Below are positions 25,831 to 34,655 of a stretch of DNA of 64,000 bases, piece by piece. Origin of the DNA: TMED8 sp038125725 (GTDB lineage Bacteria; Pseudomonadota; Alphaproteobacteria; Rhodospirillales; Casp-alpha2). The stretch is taken from positions 1-64,000 of the forward strand of contig JAYPEK010000002.1 in assembly GCA_038125725.1 (NCBI GenBank). The letters run 5' to 3'. Position 1 is the stretch's first letter. Each line of letters opens with the position of its first letter. The translations under genes were made by a program, and so were the position numbers. The notes below the pieces were generated by a model, which was not told where the DNA came from, did no database searches, and was given only the letters and a program-made list of their open reading frames with translations.

Positions 25831-25861
25831 AGAAAAACCCCCGCCGGCGAACCGGCGGGGG
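25831..25861 (-). terminator. Hairpin terminator after the diheme cytochrome gene
   Basis: A perfect 10-bp stem, CCCCCGCCGG / CCGGCGGGGG, with a 4-base loop. On the minus strand it is followed by TTTTTCTTT. Confidence 0.9.
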
Positions 25862-25875
25862 AACGTTGCCTTGGA

Positions 25876-26583
25876 CTACTTCTTCGGCAGGGTCTGAAGA
25901 TAGGCAAGAACGTCAGCTGAAACGTTCTGGGGGAGTGCGCGCAGCCCCGGCATGCCTTCGCCGGGCTGGCCGTTCAGGATCTTGTGCAGGACCTCCCACG
26001 GATTGCCGTTCGACAGCCCGCCGAGCGCCGGCATGTCTTTCGGCTCCTTGCCTTCGGCGCCGTGGCAATTGACGCAAAGCGTACCGTAGTAGTCCTTGCC
26101 CTTGGCGGCATCGCCCTTGGCTTTCTTGCCGGCGCGGTCGATGTAGGCATCCATGTCGACCTGGCCCTGGGTCACGAACATGGCCAATGCGTTCATGGCG
26201 CCATCGTCCATCTTGCCGGCGTAACCGTGGGTCTTGTCCTTCAAGGCCGCGACAACCTTGCCGGCGTCGCCGCCCGCCAGACCGCGCAGGCCGGAAATGC
26301 CGGTCTTGTAGGAACCCGACGCATAGGCGCCGTCATTGCCCATGTAGTCCCAGCCGTGGCAGGACTTGCAGCGGTGCGTGGCGTTGCCTTTTTTCTTGGT
26401 GTTGGAGGCCGGCCAAGACATGTGGGTGTCTTTCGGCGTCGGCGCTTTCACCACCTTGAACCATTTGTCGTAGAGCTTGCCGCCGAGCGCGATGGTGCCT
26501 TCGTCGGCGGTCGCCTGGCCGGCACCGGCGATGACGGCCGTCCCGATCAGCATGGCGGCGATTTTCTTGGCAAATTTCGACAT
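25876..26583 (-). CDS. Periplasmic diheme cytochrome c
   Basis: A 235-residue protein with a clear signal peptide (basic MSKFAKKIAA, hydrophobic core, cleavage near GQATADE) and two CXXCH sites, CKSCH and CVNCH. Met-containing segments (GMPGLRAL, MSWPAS) may supply axial ligands. It resembles two fused class I cytochrome c domains. The start at 26583 has AGGAGA six bases upstream. It is transcribed toward the NapC-type gene, suggesting a quinol-to-periplasm electron chain. The terminal acceptor is not known. Confidence 0.85.
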   Translation of the reverse strand: MSKFAKKIAAMLIGTAVIAGAGQATADEGTIALGGKLYDKWFKVVKAPTPKDTHMSWPASNTKKKGNATHRCKSCHGWDYMGNDGAYASGSYKTGISGLRGLAGGDAGKVVAALKDKTHGYAGKMDDGAMNALAMFVTQGQVDMDAYIDRAGKKAKGDAAKGKDYYGTLCVNCHGAEGKEPKDMPALGGLSNGNPWEVLHKILNGQPGEGMPGLRALPQNVSADVLAYLQTLPKK

Positions 26584-26695
26584 TTTCGTCTCCTCTCCGT
26601 ACGCCGGGCCCCTCGGAGCGGCGGCGTCCCGTCCCAAATCACCCATGAGCCTAGCGATTCGCACATGAACCCAAGCTGAACGGCCGGCCCCAGAA

Positions 26696-26737
26696 TTGAT
26701 CTGGAACAAGGATCGGCGAGCGGATATGGGCGATACT
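26696..26737 (+). promoter_or_regulatory. FNR-like box with class II spacing
   Basis: TTGAT-CTGG-AACAA at 26696-26709 matches the FNR half-site pattern except for one base. GATACT at 26732-26737 occupies the -10 position expected for a box at -41.5 on the plus strand. It would serve the response-regulator gene at 26788. Weaker than the site at 10134. Confidence 0.35.
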
Positions 26738-26787
26738 TGCGGGGTCGCGGTGCCGTGAGGGGCGGGATCGCGTGGCGGGAGGGAAAA

Positions 26788-27459
26788 ATGCGAATTCTGG
26801 TCATCGAAGACGATCGCGCCTTGAGCCGGCAATTGTCGGACTCGTTCGTTCGTTCCGGCTATTCCGTCGACGTCGCGCATGACGGCGAAGCCGGGGAGTT
26901 CATGGGCGCCACCGAGACCTACGACGCGGCGGTGCTGGATTTGGGGCTGCCCAAGATCAATGGGCTCAAGGTGCTGAAGAGCTGGCGCGATGCCCATAGC
27001 CGCATGCCGGTGCTGATCCTGACCGCGCGCGGCACCTGGTCGGAGAAGGTCCAGGGGTTGGAGGCCGGTGCCGACGACTACGTCACCAAGCCGTTTCACA
27101 TCGAAGAGGTGCTGGCCCGTATTCGTGCCTTGATCCGGCGCGCCGCCGGCCATGCGGAAGCGCAATTGGAAGCCGGCCCGCTGCGGCTCGACCCCCGCAC
27201 CGGCGAGGTGACGCTGGACGGCGCCAAGGTGGAGCTGACGTCCCAGGAATTCCGCGTGCTTTCCTACATGATGCATCATGCCGGCGAGGTGGTGTCACGC
27301 AGCGAGTTGATCGACCATATCTACGGCTGCAACGACGATCCCGATTCCAACACCATCGAGGTCTTCGTGTCGCGGTTGCGTCGCAAGCTGGGCGCCGAAT
27401 GGATCGAGACCCTGAAGGGGCTCGGTTACCGGTTCGCGGGCCGAGCGGAGGCCGCCTGA
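26788..27459 (+). CDS. OmpR/PhoP-family response regulator
   Basis: A 223-residue regulator. The receiver has MRILVIEDDRALSRQL, acceptor Asp in AAVLDLGLPKINGL, the Thr in LILTARGTW and Lys in DDYVTKPFHIEEVL. The C-terminal winged helix has ELTSQEFRVLSYMMHHAGEVVSRSELIDHIYG and SNTIEVFVSRLRRKLG. The ATG at 26788 follows a GGGAGGG site. It is coupled to the histidine kinase one base downstream, and the pair looks like PhoP/PhoQ or QseB/QseC relatives. It diverges from the cytochrome genes. Confidence 0.92.
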   Translation: MRILVIEDDRALSRQLSDSFVRSGYSVDVAHDGEAGEFMGATETYDAAVLDLGLPKINGLKVLKSWRDAHSRMPVLILTARGTWSEKVQGLEAGADDYVTKPFHIEEVLARIRALIRRAAGHAEAQLEAGPLRLDPRTGEVTLDGAKVELTSQEFRVLSYMMHHAGEVVSRSELIDHIYGCNDDPDSNTIEVFVSRLRRKLGAEWIETLKGLGYRFAGRAEAA

Positions 27460-27460
27460 C

Positions 27461-28804
27461 ATGGTTCGCCAAGGCTCCATGACCGGACGCCTGGTGGTCA
27501 GTGCCATCGTCTGGCTGATCGCCGCGCTGGCGGTGGCCTTCGTGGTGCTGACCGGGCTGTTCCGCAACACGGTGGTTTCGACCTTCGACACCAACCTCAT
27601 CGATCATGTGGATGAACTCGTGTCGCTGACGCAGGTGGCGCCGGACGGGCATGTTGTGCTGAAACGTCATCCGGCCGACCCGCGCTTCAACAAGCCGGCG
27701 TCCGGCTGGTACTGGAGCGTCGCATCGAGCCGCGGATGGAGCGAGCATTCGCACTCACTCGACGGTTTCCGGCTGCCGGCGATGCCGGCGTCGGTAGCGC
27801 TGGGGCCGGACCCCGAGCCCTACCGGATTTCCGGTCCCGGCGGAAACGACATCCGCGTCATAGGAAGGTCGGTGACGCCGCCGGGTACCGACCAGCGGCT
27901 GACCGTGTTCGTCGCCGGCCCGGTCTCGGTGATCGACGCCGCCGCAGACAGGTTCAACGGCATCCTTTTCATGAGCCTCGCGGTCCTCGGCGGCGGGCTG
28001 TTGTTGGCCGTCGTCTTTCAGGTCCGATTCGGGCTCGGACCGGTACGCTCAATCCAGCGATCGCTCGGCGAGGTCCGGGCCGGCCGCCGGGCGCGGCTCG
28101 ACGACGACCTGCCGCGCGAACTCGCGCCCTTGGCGGCGGAGCTGAATGCACTGCTCGACCACAACGACAAATCGGTCGAACGGACCCGGCGGCAGATGGG
28201 CGATTTGGCGCACGCCCTGAAAACCCCCATCGCCGTTATCGGTAACGCCGCCCAGCAGGTCGACGGTGAAGCCGGAGAAACCCTGCGCCAGCAGGTCGAA
28301 ATCATGTCTGATAGCGTCAATCACCACCTGGCAAGGGCCCGCGCCGCCGGATCGGCGCGAATCATCGGCGCCCGCACGCCGGTCTATCCGGTGGTCGCGG
28401 CGTTGCGCCAGGCGCTGGCGCGCATTCATGCCGACGACACCTGGGAGATGGACGTTTCCATGCCGGCGGAGATCGCGTTCCGGGGCGAGCGCCAGGATTT
28501 GGAAGAGATGCTCGGCAATATCATGGAGAACGCCTGCAACTGGAGCCACGGCCACATTCGAATTAGTGGCGCGCGCGACGGCGGCGAGTTGCTGATCGTG
28601 GTGGAGGACGACGGGCCGGGTATCCGTTTCGAGGACCGCCAGACGGCGCTGGACCGGGGCGGCCGGTTGGATGAATCGGTCCCCGGCAGCGGCCTCGGAC
28701 TTTCCATCGTGCGCGATATTGCGGGTCTCTACGATGGCGCCCTGCAACTGACCGATTCGCCGCTCGGCGGTCTTGCGGCGCGGTTGCGGCTTCCCGCCAC
28801 CTGA
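27461..28804 (+). CDS. PhoQ-like membrane sensor histidine kinase
   Basis: A 447-residue kinase. Two membrane segments (about 10-32 and 165-190) bracket a periplasmic domain of some 130 residues. A HAMP-like linker (GLGPVRSIQRSLGEVRAG) precedes the phosphoacceptor box GDLAHALKTPIAVIGN. The ATP-binding domain has NIMENACNWS, VEDDGPGI and GSGLGLSIVRDIA. It presumably phosphorylates the regulator encoded immediately upstream. The signal is unknown; divalent cations or membrane stress are known for relatives. It is convergent with the epimerase gene, 7 bases away. Confidence 0.9.
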   Translation: MVRQGSMTGRLVVSAIVWLIAALAVAFVVLTGLFRNTVVSTFDTNLIDHVDELVSLTQVAPDGHVVLKRHPADPRFNKPASGWYWSVASSRGWSEHSHSLDGFRLPAMPASVALGPDPEPYRISGPGGNDIRVIGRSVTPPGTDQRLTVFVAGPVSVIDAAADRFNGILFMSLAVLGGGLLLAVVFQVRFGLGPVRSIQRSLGEVRAGRRARLDDDLPRELAPLAAELNALLDHNDKSVERTRRQMGDLAHALKTPIAVIGNAAQQVDGEAGETLRQQVEIMSDSVNHHLARARAAGSARIIGARTPVYPVVAALRQALARIHADDTWEMDVSMPAEIAFRGERQDLEEMLGNIMENACNWSHGHIRISGARDGGELLIVVEDDGPGIRFEDRQTALDRGGRLDESVPGSGLGLSIVRDIAGLYDGALQLTDSPLGGLAARLRLPAT

Positions 28805-28811
28805 GGGCGAT

Positions 28812-29813
28812 CTAGCCGACGAGAAATCCATGCGCGAAGGGGTCGCGCTCATCGATGGTGATCTCGTTATGGCCGTAGATATGCGCCCATCCTTCGATCG
28901 ACGGCACGATGGCGTCGAGGTTACCCACGCTCGCGGCACCCTCGACCCGGCTGGTGAACAGGCTGCCGATGATGCTCTCGTGCACGAAGGCATCGCCCGG
29001 TTTCAAGTCGCCTCTGGCCACCAGTTGCGCCATGCGCGCCGACGTGCCGGTACCGCAGGGCGAGCGGTCGATAGCCTTGTCGCCGTAGAAGACGGCGTTG
29101 CGGGCGTCCGCGCCCGGCTGCGTCGGCCGGCCTGTCCACATGACATGCGAAAGGCCCTGAATGTTCGGTTGTTCGGGGTGGACGAAGTCATAAGCCTCGT
29201 TCAGGCGTTGGCGGATGATGGGGCTCCATTGCTGGATCTGTGCGGGCGAGAGATCGGCCATGTCGCCGTAGTTCGCCTGCGGCTCGATGATGGCGTAGAA
29301 GTTTCCGCCGTAGGCGACATCGACGGTCAGTTCGCCCAGTTCCGGTGCCTCGACGGTGAGGCCGCTGGCGAAAAGGAAACTCGGCACGTTGGTGATCCGG
29401 ACCGCCGTCACGTGCCCGTCCTCAATCCGGTAGCGCGCCTCGACGAGGCCGGCAGGGGTATCGAGGCGCAGGATGCCGGGTTCTTTCGGCGTCACCAGGC
29501 CTTCCTCGATGGCGACCGTCACCGTGCCGATGGTGCCGTGTCCGCACATGGGCAGGCATCCCGAAACCTCGATGAACAGGATCGCCACGTCGCAGTCGCC
29601 GCGCGTCGGCGGATAGAGGATGGAGCCCGACATCACGTCGTGGCCGCGCGGCTCGAACATCAGGCCGGTGCGGATCCAGTCGAACTCCGCCAGGAAATGC
29701 GCCCTGCGTTCCAGCATGGTGGCGCCTTGCAACTCGGGCCCGCCGTCGCGGACCACGCGCACGGGATTGCCGCAGGTGTGCGCATCGATGCAGGTGAAAC
29801 GGGGTGCGGCCAT
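28812..29813 (-). CDS. 4-hydroxyproline 2-epimerase (proline racemase family)
   Basis: A 333-residue proline-racemase-family enzyme. Both catalytic cysteines are present: Cys90 in PMCGHGTIG and Cys253 in SPCGTGTSARMA. Two cysteines indicate an epimerase or racemase, not the Thr-type dehydratase. The N-terminal IDAHTCGNPVRVV matches 4-hydroxyproline epimerases. It would convert trans-4-hydroxy-L-proline (or a related imino acid) to the cis-D form for the flavoenzyme encoded two genes upstream. It is the last gene of the seven-gene minus-strand operon. Confidence 0.87.
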   Translation of the reverse strand: MAAPRFTCIDAHTCGNPVRVVRDGGPELQGATMLERRAHFLAEFDWIRTGLMFEPRGHDVMSGSILYPPTRGDCDVAILFIEVSGCLPMCGHGTIGTVTVAIEEGLVTPKEPGILRLDTPAGLVEARYRIEDGHVTAVRITNVPSFLFASGLTVEAPELGELTVDVAYGGNFYAIIEPQANYGDMADLSPAQIQQWSPIIRQRLNEAYDFVHPEQPNIQGLSHVMWTGRPTQPGADARNAVFYGDKAIDRSPCGTGTSARMAQLVARGDLKPGDAFVHESIIGSLFTSRVEGAASVGNLDAIVPSIEGWAHIYGHNEITIDERDPFAHGFLVG

Positions 29814-29815
29814 GA

Positions 29816-31858
29816 TCAGGTGTCCTTACAGAGCCTGAGCGCTTCGTAGATGGCGGCGTGCACGTTGCGGCTGGCGACCGCGTCACCGATGCGCCAAAGC
29901 CGGTAGCGGCCCTGCGTGTTGCGGACCACGGTTTGGGGCTGGCCTGACATCATCTCGCGGTAGTCGATCTCACCGCCGTTGACCGAACCGGGTTTGAGCT
30001 CGAAATAGAGCTCGTCCAGCGGCAGCGTGCCGTGCTCGATTACGACCTGGTCGACGCGGCGTTCGGCCTTGAGGTCGGTGTAATCACTGGCGAGCTTGGC
30101 GACGAGGGTGTTGCCGTCGCGCTCGACGGCGCGAACGCGGGTGTTGATGGTGATGATGACGCCTTTGTCCTGGAACAGCCGCGCGTAAGCGACGTGGTTG
30201 AGACCACCGATCTCGGGCGCGAAAAAGCGCTCGGGGGTGACGATTTCCACCCGGGCGCAGGCCTCGGCCAGCATTTCCGCGGCCTGCATGCCGGGATGCG
30301 CGCCGTTATCGTCATAAACCAGCACATCGGTCCCGGGCGCCACGTCGCCGGACAGGATGTCCCAGGAACTGACCGCCAATTCCGACCCGGCTTCCAGGAT
30401 ATCCGTGTTGGGCAGCCCGCCGGTGGCGACGATGACGAGGTCCGGTTCTTCCGCCAAAACGTCGTCGGCGCCGGCATACGTATTGAAGCGGAAATCGACG
30501 CCGGCCTCGGTGCAGCGCTCCATGCGCCAATCGACGATGCCGACGAAGTCGCGCCGGCGCGGGCTCCGTGCCGCGAGCCGGAGCTGGCCGCCGGCTTCGG
30601 GCGCGGCCTCGAACAAAGTGACCTGGTGACCACGCGCCGCCAGCACCCTGGCCGCTTCCAGCCCCGCCGGTCCGGCGCCGACGACGCAGGCGCGCTTCGC
30701 CGGGCCGCTGGAAGGTGCGATTTCCTGCGGCATGCTTGCCTCGCGCCCAGTGGCCGGGTTGTGGATACAAAGCGCCTCGTGGCCCTCGTAGATGCGGTCG
30801 ATGCAGTAGCTGGCGCCGACGCAGGGGCGAATGTCCGCCTCGCGGCCTTCCGCCAGCTTGCGCCCGATATGCGGGTCGGCGATGTGGGCGCGGGTCATGC
30901 CGACCATGTCGAGCTTGCCTTCGGCGATAGCGTGCCGGGCGGTGGCGACATCCGCGATCTTGGAGGCATGGAACACCGGGAACTTGGTCTCGGCCCGCAC
31001 CTCGCCGGAGAAATCCAGGTGCGGCGCCGAGCCTTGTCCCATTACCGGGATCACGTCGGCCAGTGCCGCGTCGCTGTCGATATGGCCGCGGATGACGTTG
31101 ATGAAATCGATGCCGCCGCTGCCGACCAGCCGGCGCGCAATCTCGATCCCCTCGTCGCGGCTAAGGCCCTTATCCCAGTCTTCGTCGCAAACCATCCGCA
31201 CCCCGACGATGAACGCGGGCCCCACCGCGTCCCGCACCGCCTCGATTACCCGCATGGTGAACCGGAGCCGGTTGTCCAAGGAGCCCCCGTGCTCGTCGGT
31301 GCGCTTGTTGGTGGCCGGCGACCAGAAGCCGTCGAGCAGATGGCCGTAGGCCTCGAACTCGAAGCCGTCCAAGCCGGCGGCCTGCATGCGCGCTGCCGCG
31401 TCGGCATAGTTCTTGGCGATACGGTCCAGGTCCCAATCCTCGGCTTCTTTCGGAAAGGCCCGGTGCGCGGGCTCACGCAAGGGAGAGGGGGCAAGCACCG
31501 GCAGCCAGTCGGAATGGTTCCAGTTGGTGCGCCGGCCCAAATGCGTCAGTTGGATCATTACCGCCGTATCATGTTCGTGGCAGTCGTCGGCGAGCTTCCG
31601 CAGCCACGGCATGATCTCGTCCTTGTAGGCGTGGAGATTGCCGAAGGCGGCCGGCGAATCCTCGGCGACCACGGCGGAGCCGGCGGTCATCGTGAGTGCG
31701 CAGCCGCCCTTGGCCTTTTCCAGGTGATAGAGCCGGTAGCGCTCGGTCGGCAGGCCGTCTTCGGAGTAGGACGGCTCGTGCGCCGTGGACATCAGCCGGT
31801 TCTTGAGCGTCAGGTGCTTGAGCTGGAACGGCTGCAGCAGGGGATCGTCGCTGGTCAT
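29816..31858 (-). CDS. FMN/FAD oxidoreductase of the dimethylamine dehydrogenase / N-methylproline demethylase type
   Basis: A 680-residue fusion of an old-yellow-enzyme TIM barrel (PFQLKHLTLKNRLMSTAHEP, RTNWNHSDWLP, VGMTRAHIADPHIG) and a C-terminal pyridine-nucleotide/FAD module (VVGAGPAGLEAARVLAARG). In trimethylamine dehydrogenase four cysteines hold a 4Fe-4S cluster; here the aligned positions are Cys346, Ala349, Cys352 and Cys364, so one ligand is missing. Relatives demethylate dimethylglycine, N-methylproline or N-methylhydroxyproline. Its place beside an epimerase and a D-amino-acid oxidase suggests the last kind of substrate (inference). The start is 9 bases from the preceding stop. 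Confidence 0.8.
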   Translation of the reverse strand: MTSDDPLLQPFQLKHLTLKNRLMSTAHEPSYSEDGLPTERYRLYHLEKAKGGCALTMTAGSAVVAEDSPAAFGNLHAYKDEIMPWLRKLADDCHEHDTAVMIQLTHLGRRTNWNHSDWLPVLAPSPLREPAHRAFPKEAEDWDLDRIAKNYADAAARMQAAGLDGFEFEAYGHLLDGFWSPATNKRTDEHGGSLDNRLRFTMRVIEAVRDAVGPAFIVGVRMVCDEDWDKGLSRDEGIEIARRLVGSGGIDFINVIRGHIDSDAALADVIPVMGQGSAPHLDFSGEVRAETKFPVFHASKIADVATARHAIAEGKLDMVGMTRAHIADPHIGRKLAEGREADIRPCVGASYCIDRIYEGHEALCIHNPATGREASMPQEIAPSSGPAKRACVVGAGPAGLEAARVLAARGHQVTLFEAAPEAGGQLRLAARSPRRRDFVGIVDWRMERCTEAGVDFRFNTYAGADDVLAEEPDLVIVATGGLPNTDILEAGSELAVSSWDILSGDVAPGTDVLVYDDNGAHPGMQAAEMLAEACARVEIVTPERFFAPEIGGLNHVAYARLFQDKGVIITINTRVRAVERDGNTLVAKLASDYTDLKAERRVDQVVIEHGTLPLDELYFELKPGSVNGGEIDYREMMSGQPQTVVRNTQGRYRLWRIGDAVASRNVHAAIYEALRLCKDT

Positions 31859-31867
31859 GGAATTCTC

Positions 31868-33121
31868 CTAGCGGAAACGTGACACCCGGAAGGGTGCCAA
31901 GTCCAGCCCCGGATCGCGCCCGGCAGCCAACTCGGCGACGATGCGCCCGGTGGTGGCGCTGCCCGTGAGCCCCAGGTGGCCATGGCCGAACGCGTAAATG
32001 ACGTTGGCGTGGCCGGGCGAACGGCCGATGACGGGAAGCGAGTCGGGTGTCGACGGCCGGTGCCCCATCCATTCGCTGCCGTTCTCGGTGTTCAGCCCCG
32101 GCAGGTAGCGCCGGGCGAGCTTCAGCAACGCCTTGGACCGCTTGTAATTGGGCGCGGCTTCAAGCCCCGCGAACTCCACCGCGCCGCCGATCCGGAGCCC
32201 CATGGCCATCGGCGTCATGACGAACTGGTCTTCGGCGAAGGTGGTCATGGTTGAGACGGAAACGCCGGGGTCGGGGAGCGTCGTGTTGTAGCCGCGTTCG
32301 GTCTCCAGCGGGAACGGATCACCCAACTGGCGGCTCAACTGGTGCGACCAGGCGCCGGCCGCGATGACGACGTTGTCGAAAGCAATCCGCTCGCCCTGTC
32401 GGGTGACCAGCGCGGCGGGGCGGGCGGCGTCGAAATCGACATCGGCGATCTCGGCGGCGATGACCTCGACGCCGGCCTGGCGCAGATGCGCCAGCAGGCC
32501 CGAACAAAGCGCCTTCGGATCGTCGTAGTGCGCCCAGTCGTCGGTGACGTAGCCGCATTGAGCCTCAGGGCCCAGCGACGGCTCCATGTCCTCGATCTGG
32601 CGGCGGTCGAGCGGTTCGGCGTGCAGGCCGACCTCGCGCCGGAGCCGCCAGCCGGGTTCGTCCGCGGCGCGGCCCCGTTCCGAGCGGTAGACGAACAGCC
32701 CGCCCTTGCGGTTGAGCGACGACGACATGCCGATGGTCTGCAGCAGTGCTTCGTGGTCGTCCATGGCGCTGGCCAGCAGCGCCGCCATGGCCGCCGTGCC
32801 GGCGTGAAAGCGCTCGGGTTTCGAGGCGGCGAGGAAATGGCGCAGGTAGGGCACCAGCCACGGCAGGTAACGGAGCCGGATCGACAGCGGACCCAGCGGG
32901 TCGAAGAGAAAGCCAGGCACCTTTCGGGCGATCCCCGGCGACGGTAGCGGCAGAATTTCCACCACCGCCACGGCGCCGGCATTGCCGAACGACGTGCGGT
33001 CGCCTTCCGGGTCGCGGTCGACGAGCACCACATTGTGACCGGCGCGGTTCAGGTGATAGGCGCAAGCGAGTCCGACGATCCCGGCGCCGACGACCGCGCA
33101 GCAGGACGAAGCGCCGGCCAT
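31868..33121 (-). CDS. FAD-dependent D-amino-acid oxidase/dehydrogenase (DadA/HypO type)
   Basis: A 417-residue DAO-family flavoprotein. The N-terminal dinucleotide motif is VVGAGIVGLACAYHLNRAG. The middle region has ERGYNTTLPDPG, and the C-terminus has WMGHRPSTPDSLPVIGRS and YAFGHGHLGLTGSATTGRIVAEL, typical of DadA. In hydroxyproline catabolism this family oxidises cis-4-hydroxy-D-proline to pyrroline-4-hydroxy-2-carboxylate, the substrate of the HypD-like enzyme encoded 3 bases upstream. The gene order supports this, but other D-amino acids are possible. Confidence 0.83.
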   Translation of the reverse strand: MAGASSCCAVVGAGIVGLACAYHLNRAGHNVVLVDRDPEGDRTSFGNAGAVAVVEILPLPSPGIARKVPGFLFDPLGPLSIRLRYLPWLVPYLRHFLAASKPERFHAGTAAMAALLASAMDDHEALLQTIGMSSSLNRKGGLFVYRSERGRAADEPGWRLRREVGLHAEPLDRRQIEDMEPSLGPEAQCGYVTDDWAHYDDPKALCSGLLAHLRQAGVEVIAAEIADVDFDAARPAALVTRQGERIAFDNVVIAAGAWSHQLSRQLGDPFPLETERGYNTTLPDPGVSVSTMTTFAEDQFVMTPMAMGLRIGGAVEFAGLEAAPNYKRSKALLKLARRYLPGLNTENGSEWMGHRPSTPDSLPVIGRSPGHANVIYAFGHGHLGLTGSATTGRIVAELAAGRDPGLDLAPFRVSRFR

Positions 33122-33124
33122 GGA

Positions 33125-34021
33125 TTACAGGTTGGGCCGGTTGGCGAGCGCGGTCTCGACCACTTCGGTGACGAAAGCGCGTTCGTCCCCCTCCAGCGTC
33201 AGGCGCGGGCGACGCACCCATTCGGTGCCCTCGCCGGTGATCTGGTTGGCGAGCTTGATCATCTGCACTAGCTTCACGTCGACATCCAGGTGCAGCAGCG
33301 GCATGAACCAGCGGTAAATCTCCAGCGCCTCCTCGACGCGCTTCTCCCGCGCCAGGTCGAACAGCCTGACGGCTTCCCTGGGGAAGCTGTTGACCAGCCC
33401 GCAGACCCAGCCCACGGCGCCGAACAACGCGTTCTCCAGCACCAGGTCGTCGACGCCGCAGAAGATGCGGTAGCGCTCGCCGCAGACGTTGAACATGTCG
33501 GTGATGCGGCGGCTGTCGTGCGACGATTCCTTGACCGCCACGATGGTTTCGCAATCGGCGAGCCCGTTGAACGACTCCGGGCTGACGTCGACCTTATAGG
33601 CGGGCGGGTTGTTGTAGATCATGATCGGCAGGTCGGTGGCCTCGGAAACGGCGCGGAAATGCGCCACCGCTTCGCGCTGGTCCTGCGGATAGACCATGCA
33701 GGGCAGCACCATCAATCCGGCGCAGCCGGCCTTTTCGGCGCGGCGCACGTGGTCGATGGCCATGTCGGTGGTGTATTCGGCGACGCCGGTCAGCACCGGC
33801 ACACGGCCAGCCGCGGTCTCGACCGCCATGCGCAGCACCTTCTCTTTCTCGTCCGGATAAAGTGACGGGTTTTCGCCCAGTGTGCCGAGCATGACGAAGC
33901 CTTTGACGCCGGCGGCCATGCAGCTTTCCATGTGCCGCGCGGTGGCCTCCAGATCGAGGCTGCCGTCCTTCTTGAATTCGGTCATCAACGCCGGGAAGAC
34001 GCCGGCCCAATCGTTTTGCAT
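33125..34021 (-). CDS. Dihydrodipicolinate-synthase-family lyase/deaminase (HypD-like)
   Basis: A 298-residue class I aldolase of the DapA superfamily. The Schiff-base Lys164 is in IVAVKESSHDSRR; GTLGENPSL and YNNPPAYKVDVSP are the usual substrate-loop segments. True DapA is less likely because it sits between an amino-acid oxidase and dioxygenases. Pyrroline-4-hydroxy-2-carboxylate deaminase (HypD), which gives 2-oxoglutarate semialdehyde, fits the neighbours best. The semialdehyde dehydrogenase needed to finish the pathway is not in the window. Confidence 0.82.
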   Translation of the reverse strand: MQNDWAGVFPALMTEFKKDGSLDLEATARHMESCMAAGVKGFVMLGTLGENPSLYPDEKEKVLRMAVETAAGRVPVLTGVAEYTTDMAIDHVRRAEKAGCAGLMVLPCMVYPQDQREAVAHFRAVSEATDLPIMIYNNPPAYKVDVSPESFNGLADCETIVAVKESSHDSRRITDMFNVCGERYRIFCGVDDLVLENALFGAVGWVCGLVNSFPREAVRLFDLAREKRVEEALEIYRWFMPLLHLDVDVKLVQMIKLANQITGEGTEWVRRPRLTLEGDERAFVTEVVETALANRPNL

Positions 34022-34037
34022 CAGGGGTTCCTTCGGC

Positions 34038-34655
34038 TTAAAGAGCGGCGCGCACGGCTTCGGAGCGGTCCCAGAGGTTGGGCACCACGTCGGCGGAATA
34101 GCCCGAGACGAAATCCTTCACCTCGCCGGTTTCCGGCACGAACACGTGCCGTGCCACGGCGCCGATGTTGGCGCCGTAGACGTGGATGGAAATCGATGCC
34201 TGGTCCGCCATATCGTTGGCGACGACATGGATATCGCCGATGGAGGGTGATACGGCGGTGAGGCCGCCCGGCTTCAGCACCGCGCTGTCGCCGACCACCA
34301 TTGGGCCGTCGCCGTCGCGCATGTACATGGTTTCGCGCTCGGCGCCGCGCAGTTGGCCGACGAGGCCCCAGACCGTGTGATCGTGCACCGGCGTTTTCTG
34401 GCCCGGCCCCCAGACGAAGCTCACCGCCGACCAGCGCTCATCGGGGTCGCAATAGAGCAGATACTGCTGGAAGTGCTCGGGGTGCGGCTGGGTGAAGACG
34501 TCCGGCAGCCAGTCGTCCGCCGCGACCAGGCGCTTCACCAGGTCACCGCCCTCGCCGATGATCCTCTCCTCGTCGTCACCGGCGGCATCGACCAGGTGGG
34601 TCATGTCCTGCACGAAGCTGCGCAGCTTGGCGATATCGGTGGGGCGTGAATTCAT
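34038..34655 (-). CDS. Cysteine-dioxygenase-family cupin
   Basis: A 205-residue cupin. The His-x-His metal motif is in GQKTPVHDHTVWGLVGQLRGAERE, and a third His lies in SISIHVYGAN, matching bacterial thiol dioxygenases. Such enzymes oxidise cysteine or 3-mercaptopropionate to the sulfinate with Fe(II) and O2. The ATG at 34655 overlaps the preceding TGA by one base, so it is coupled to the PhyH-family gene. Its job in an operon otherwise concerned with imino-acid oxidation is unclear. It might act on a different substrate. Confidence 0.78.
   Translation of the reverse strand: MNSRPTDIAKLRSFVQDMTHLVDAAGDDEERIIGEGGDLVKRLVAADDWLPDVFTQPHPEHFQQYLLYCDPDERWSAVSFVWGPGQKTPVHDHTVWGLVGQLRGAERETMYMRDGDGPMVVGDSAVLKPGGLTAVSPSIGDIHVVANDMADQASISIHVYGANIGAVARHVFVPETGEVKDFVSGYSADVVPNLWDRSEAVRAAL

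Noticed and set aside
30032..31882. A 616-codon plus-strand open frame
   Set aside because: Antisense to the flavin oxidoreductase, which has clear cofactor motifs.
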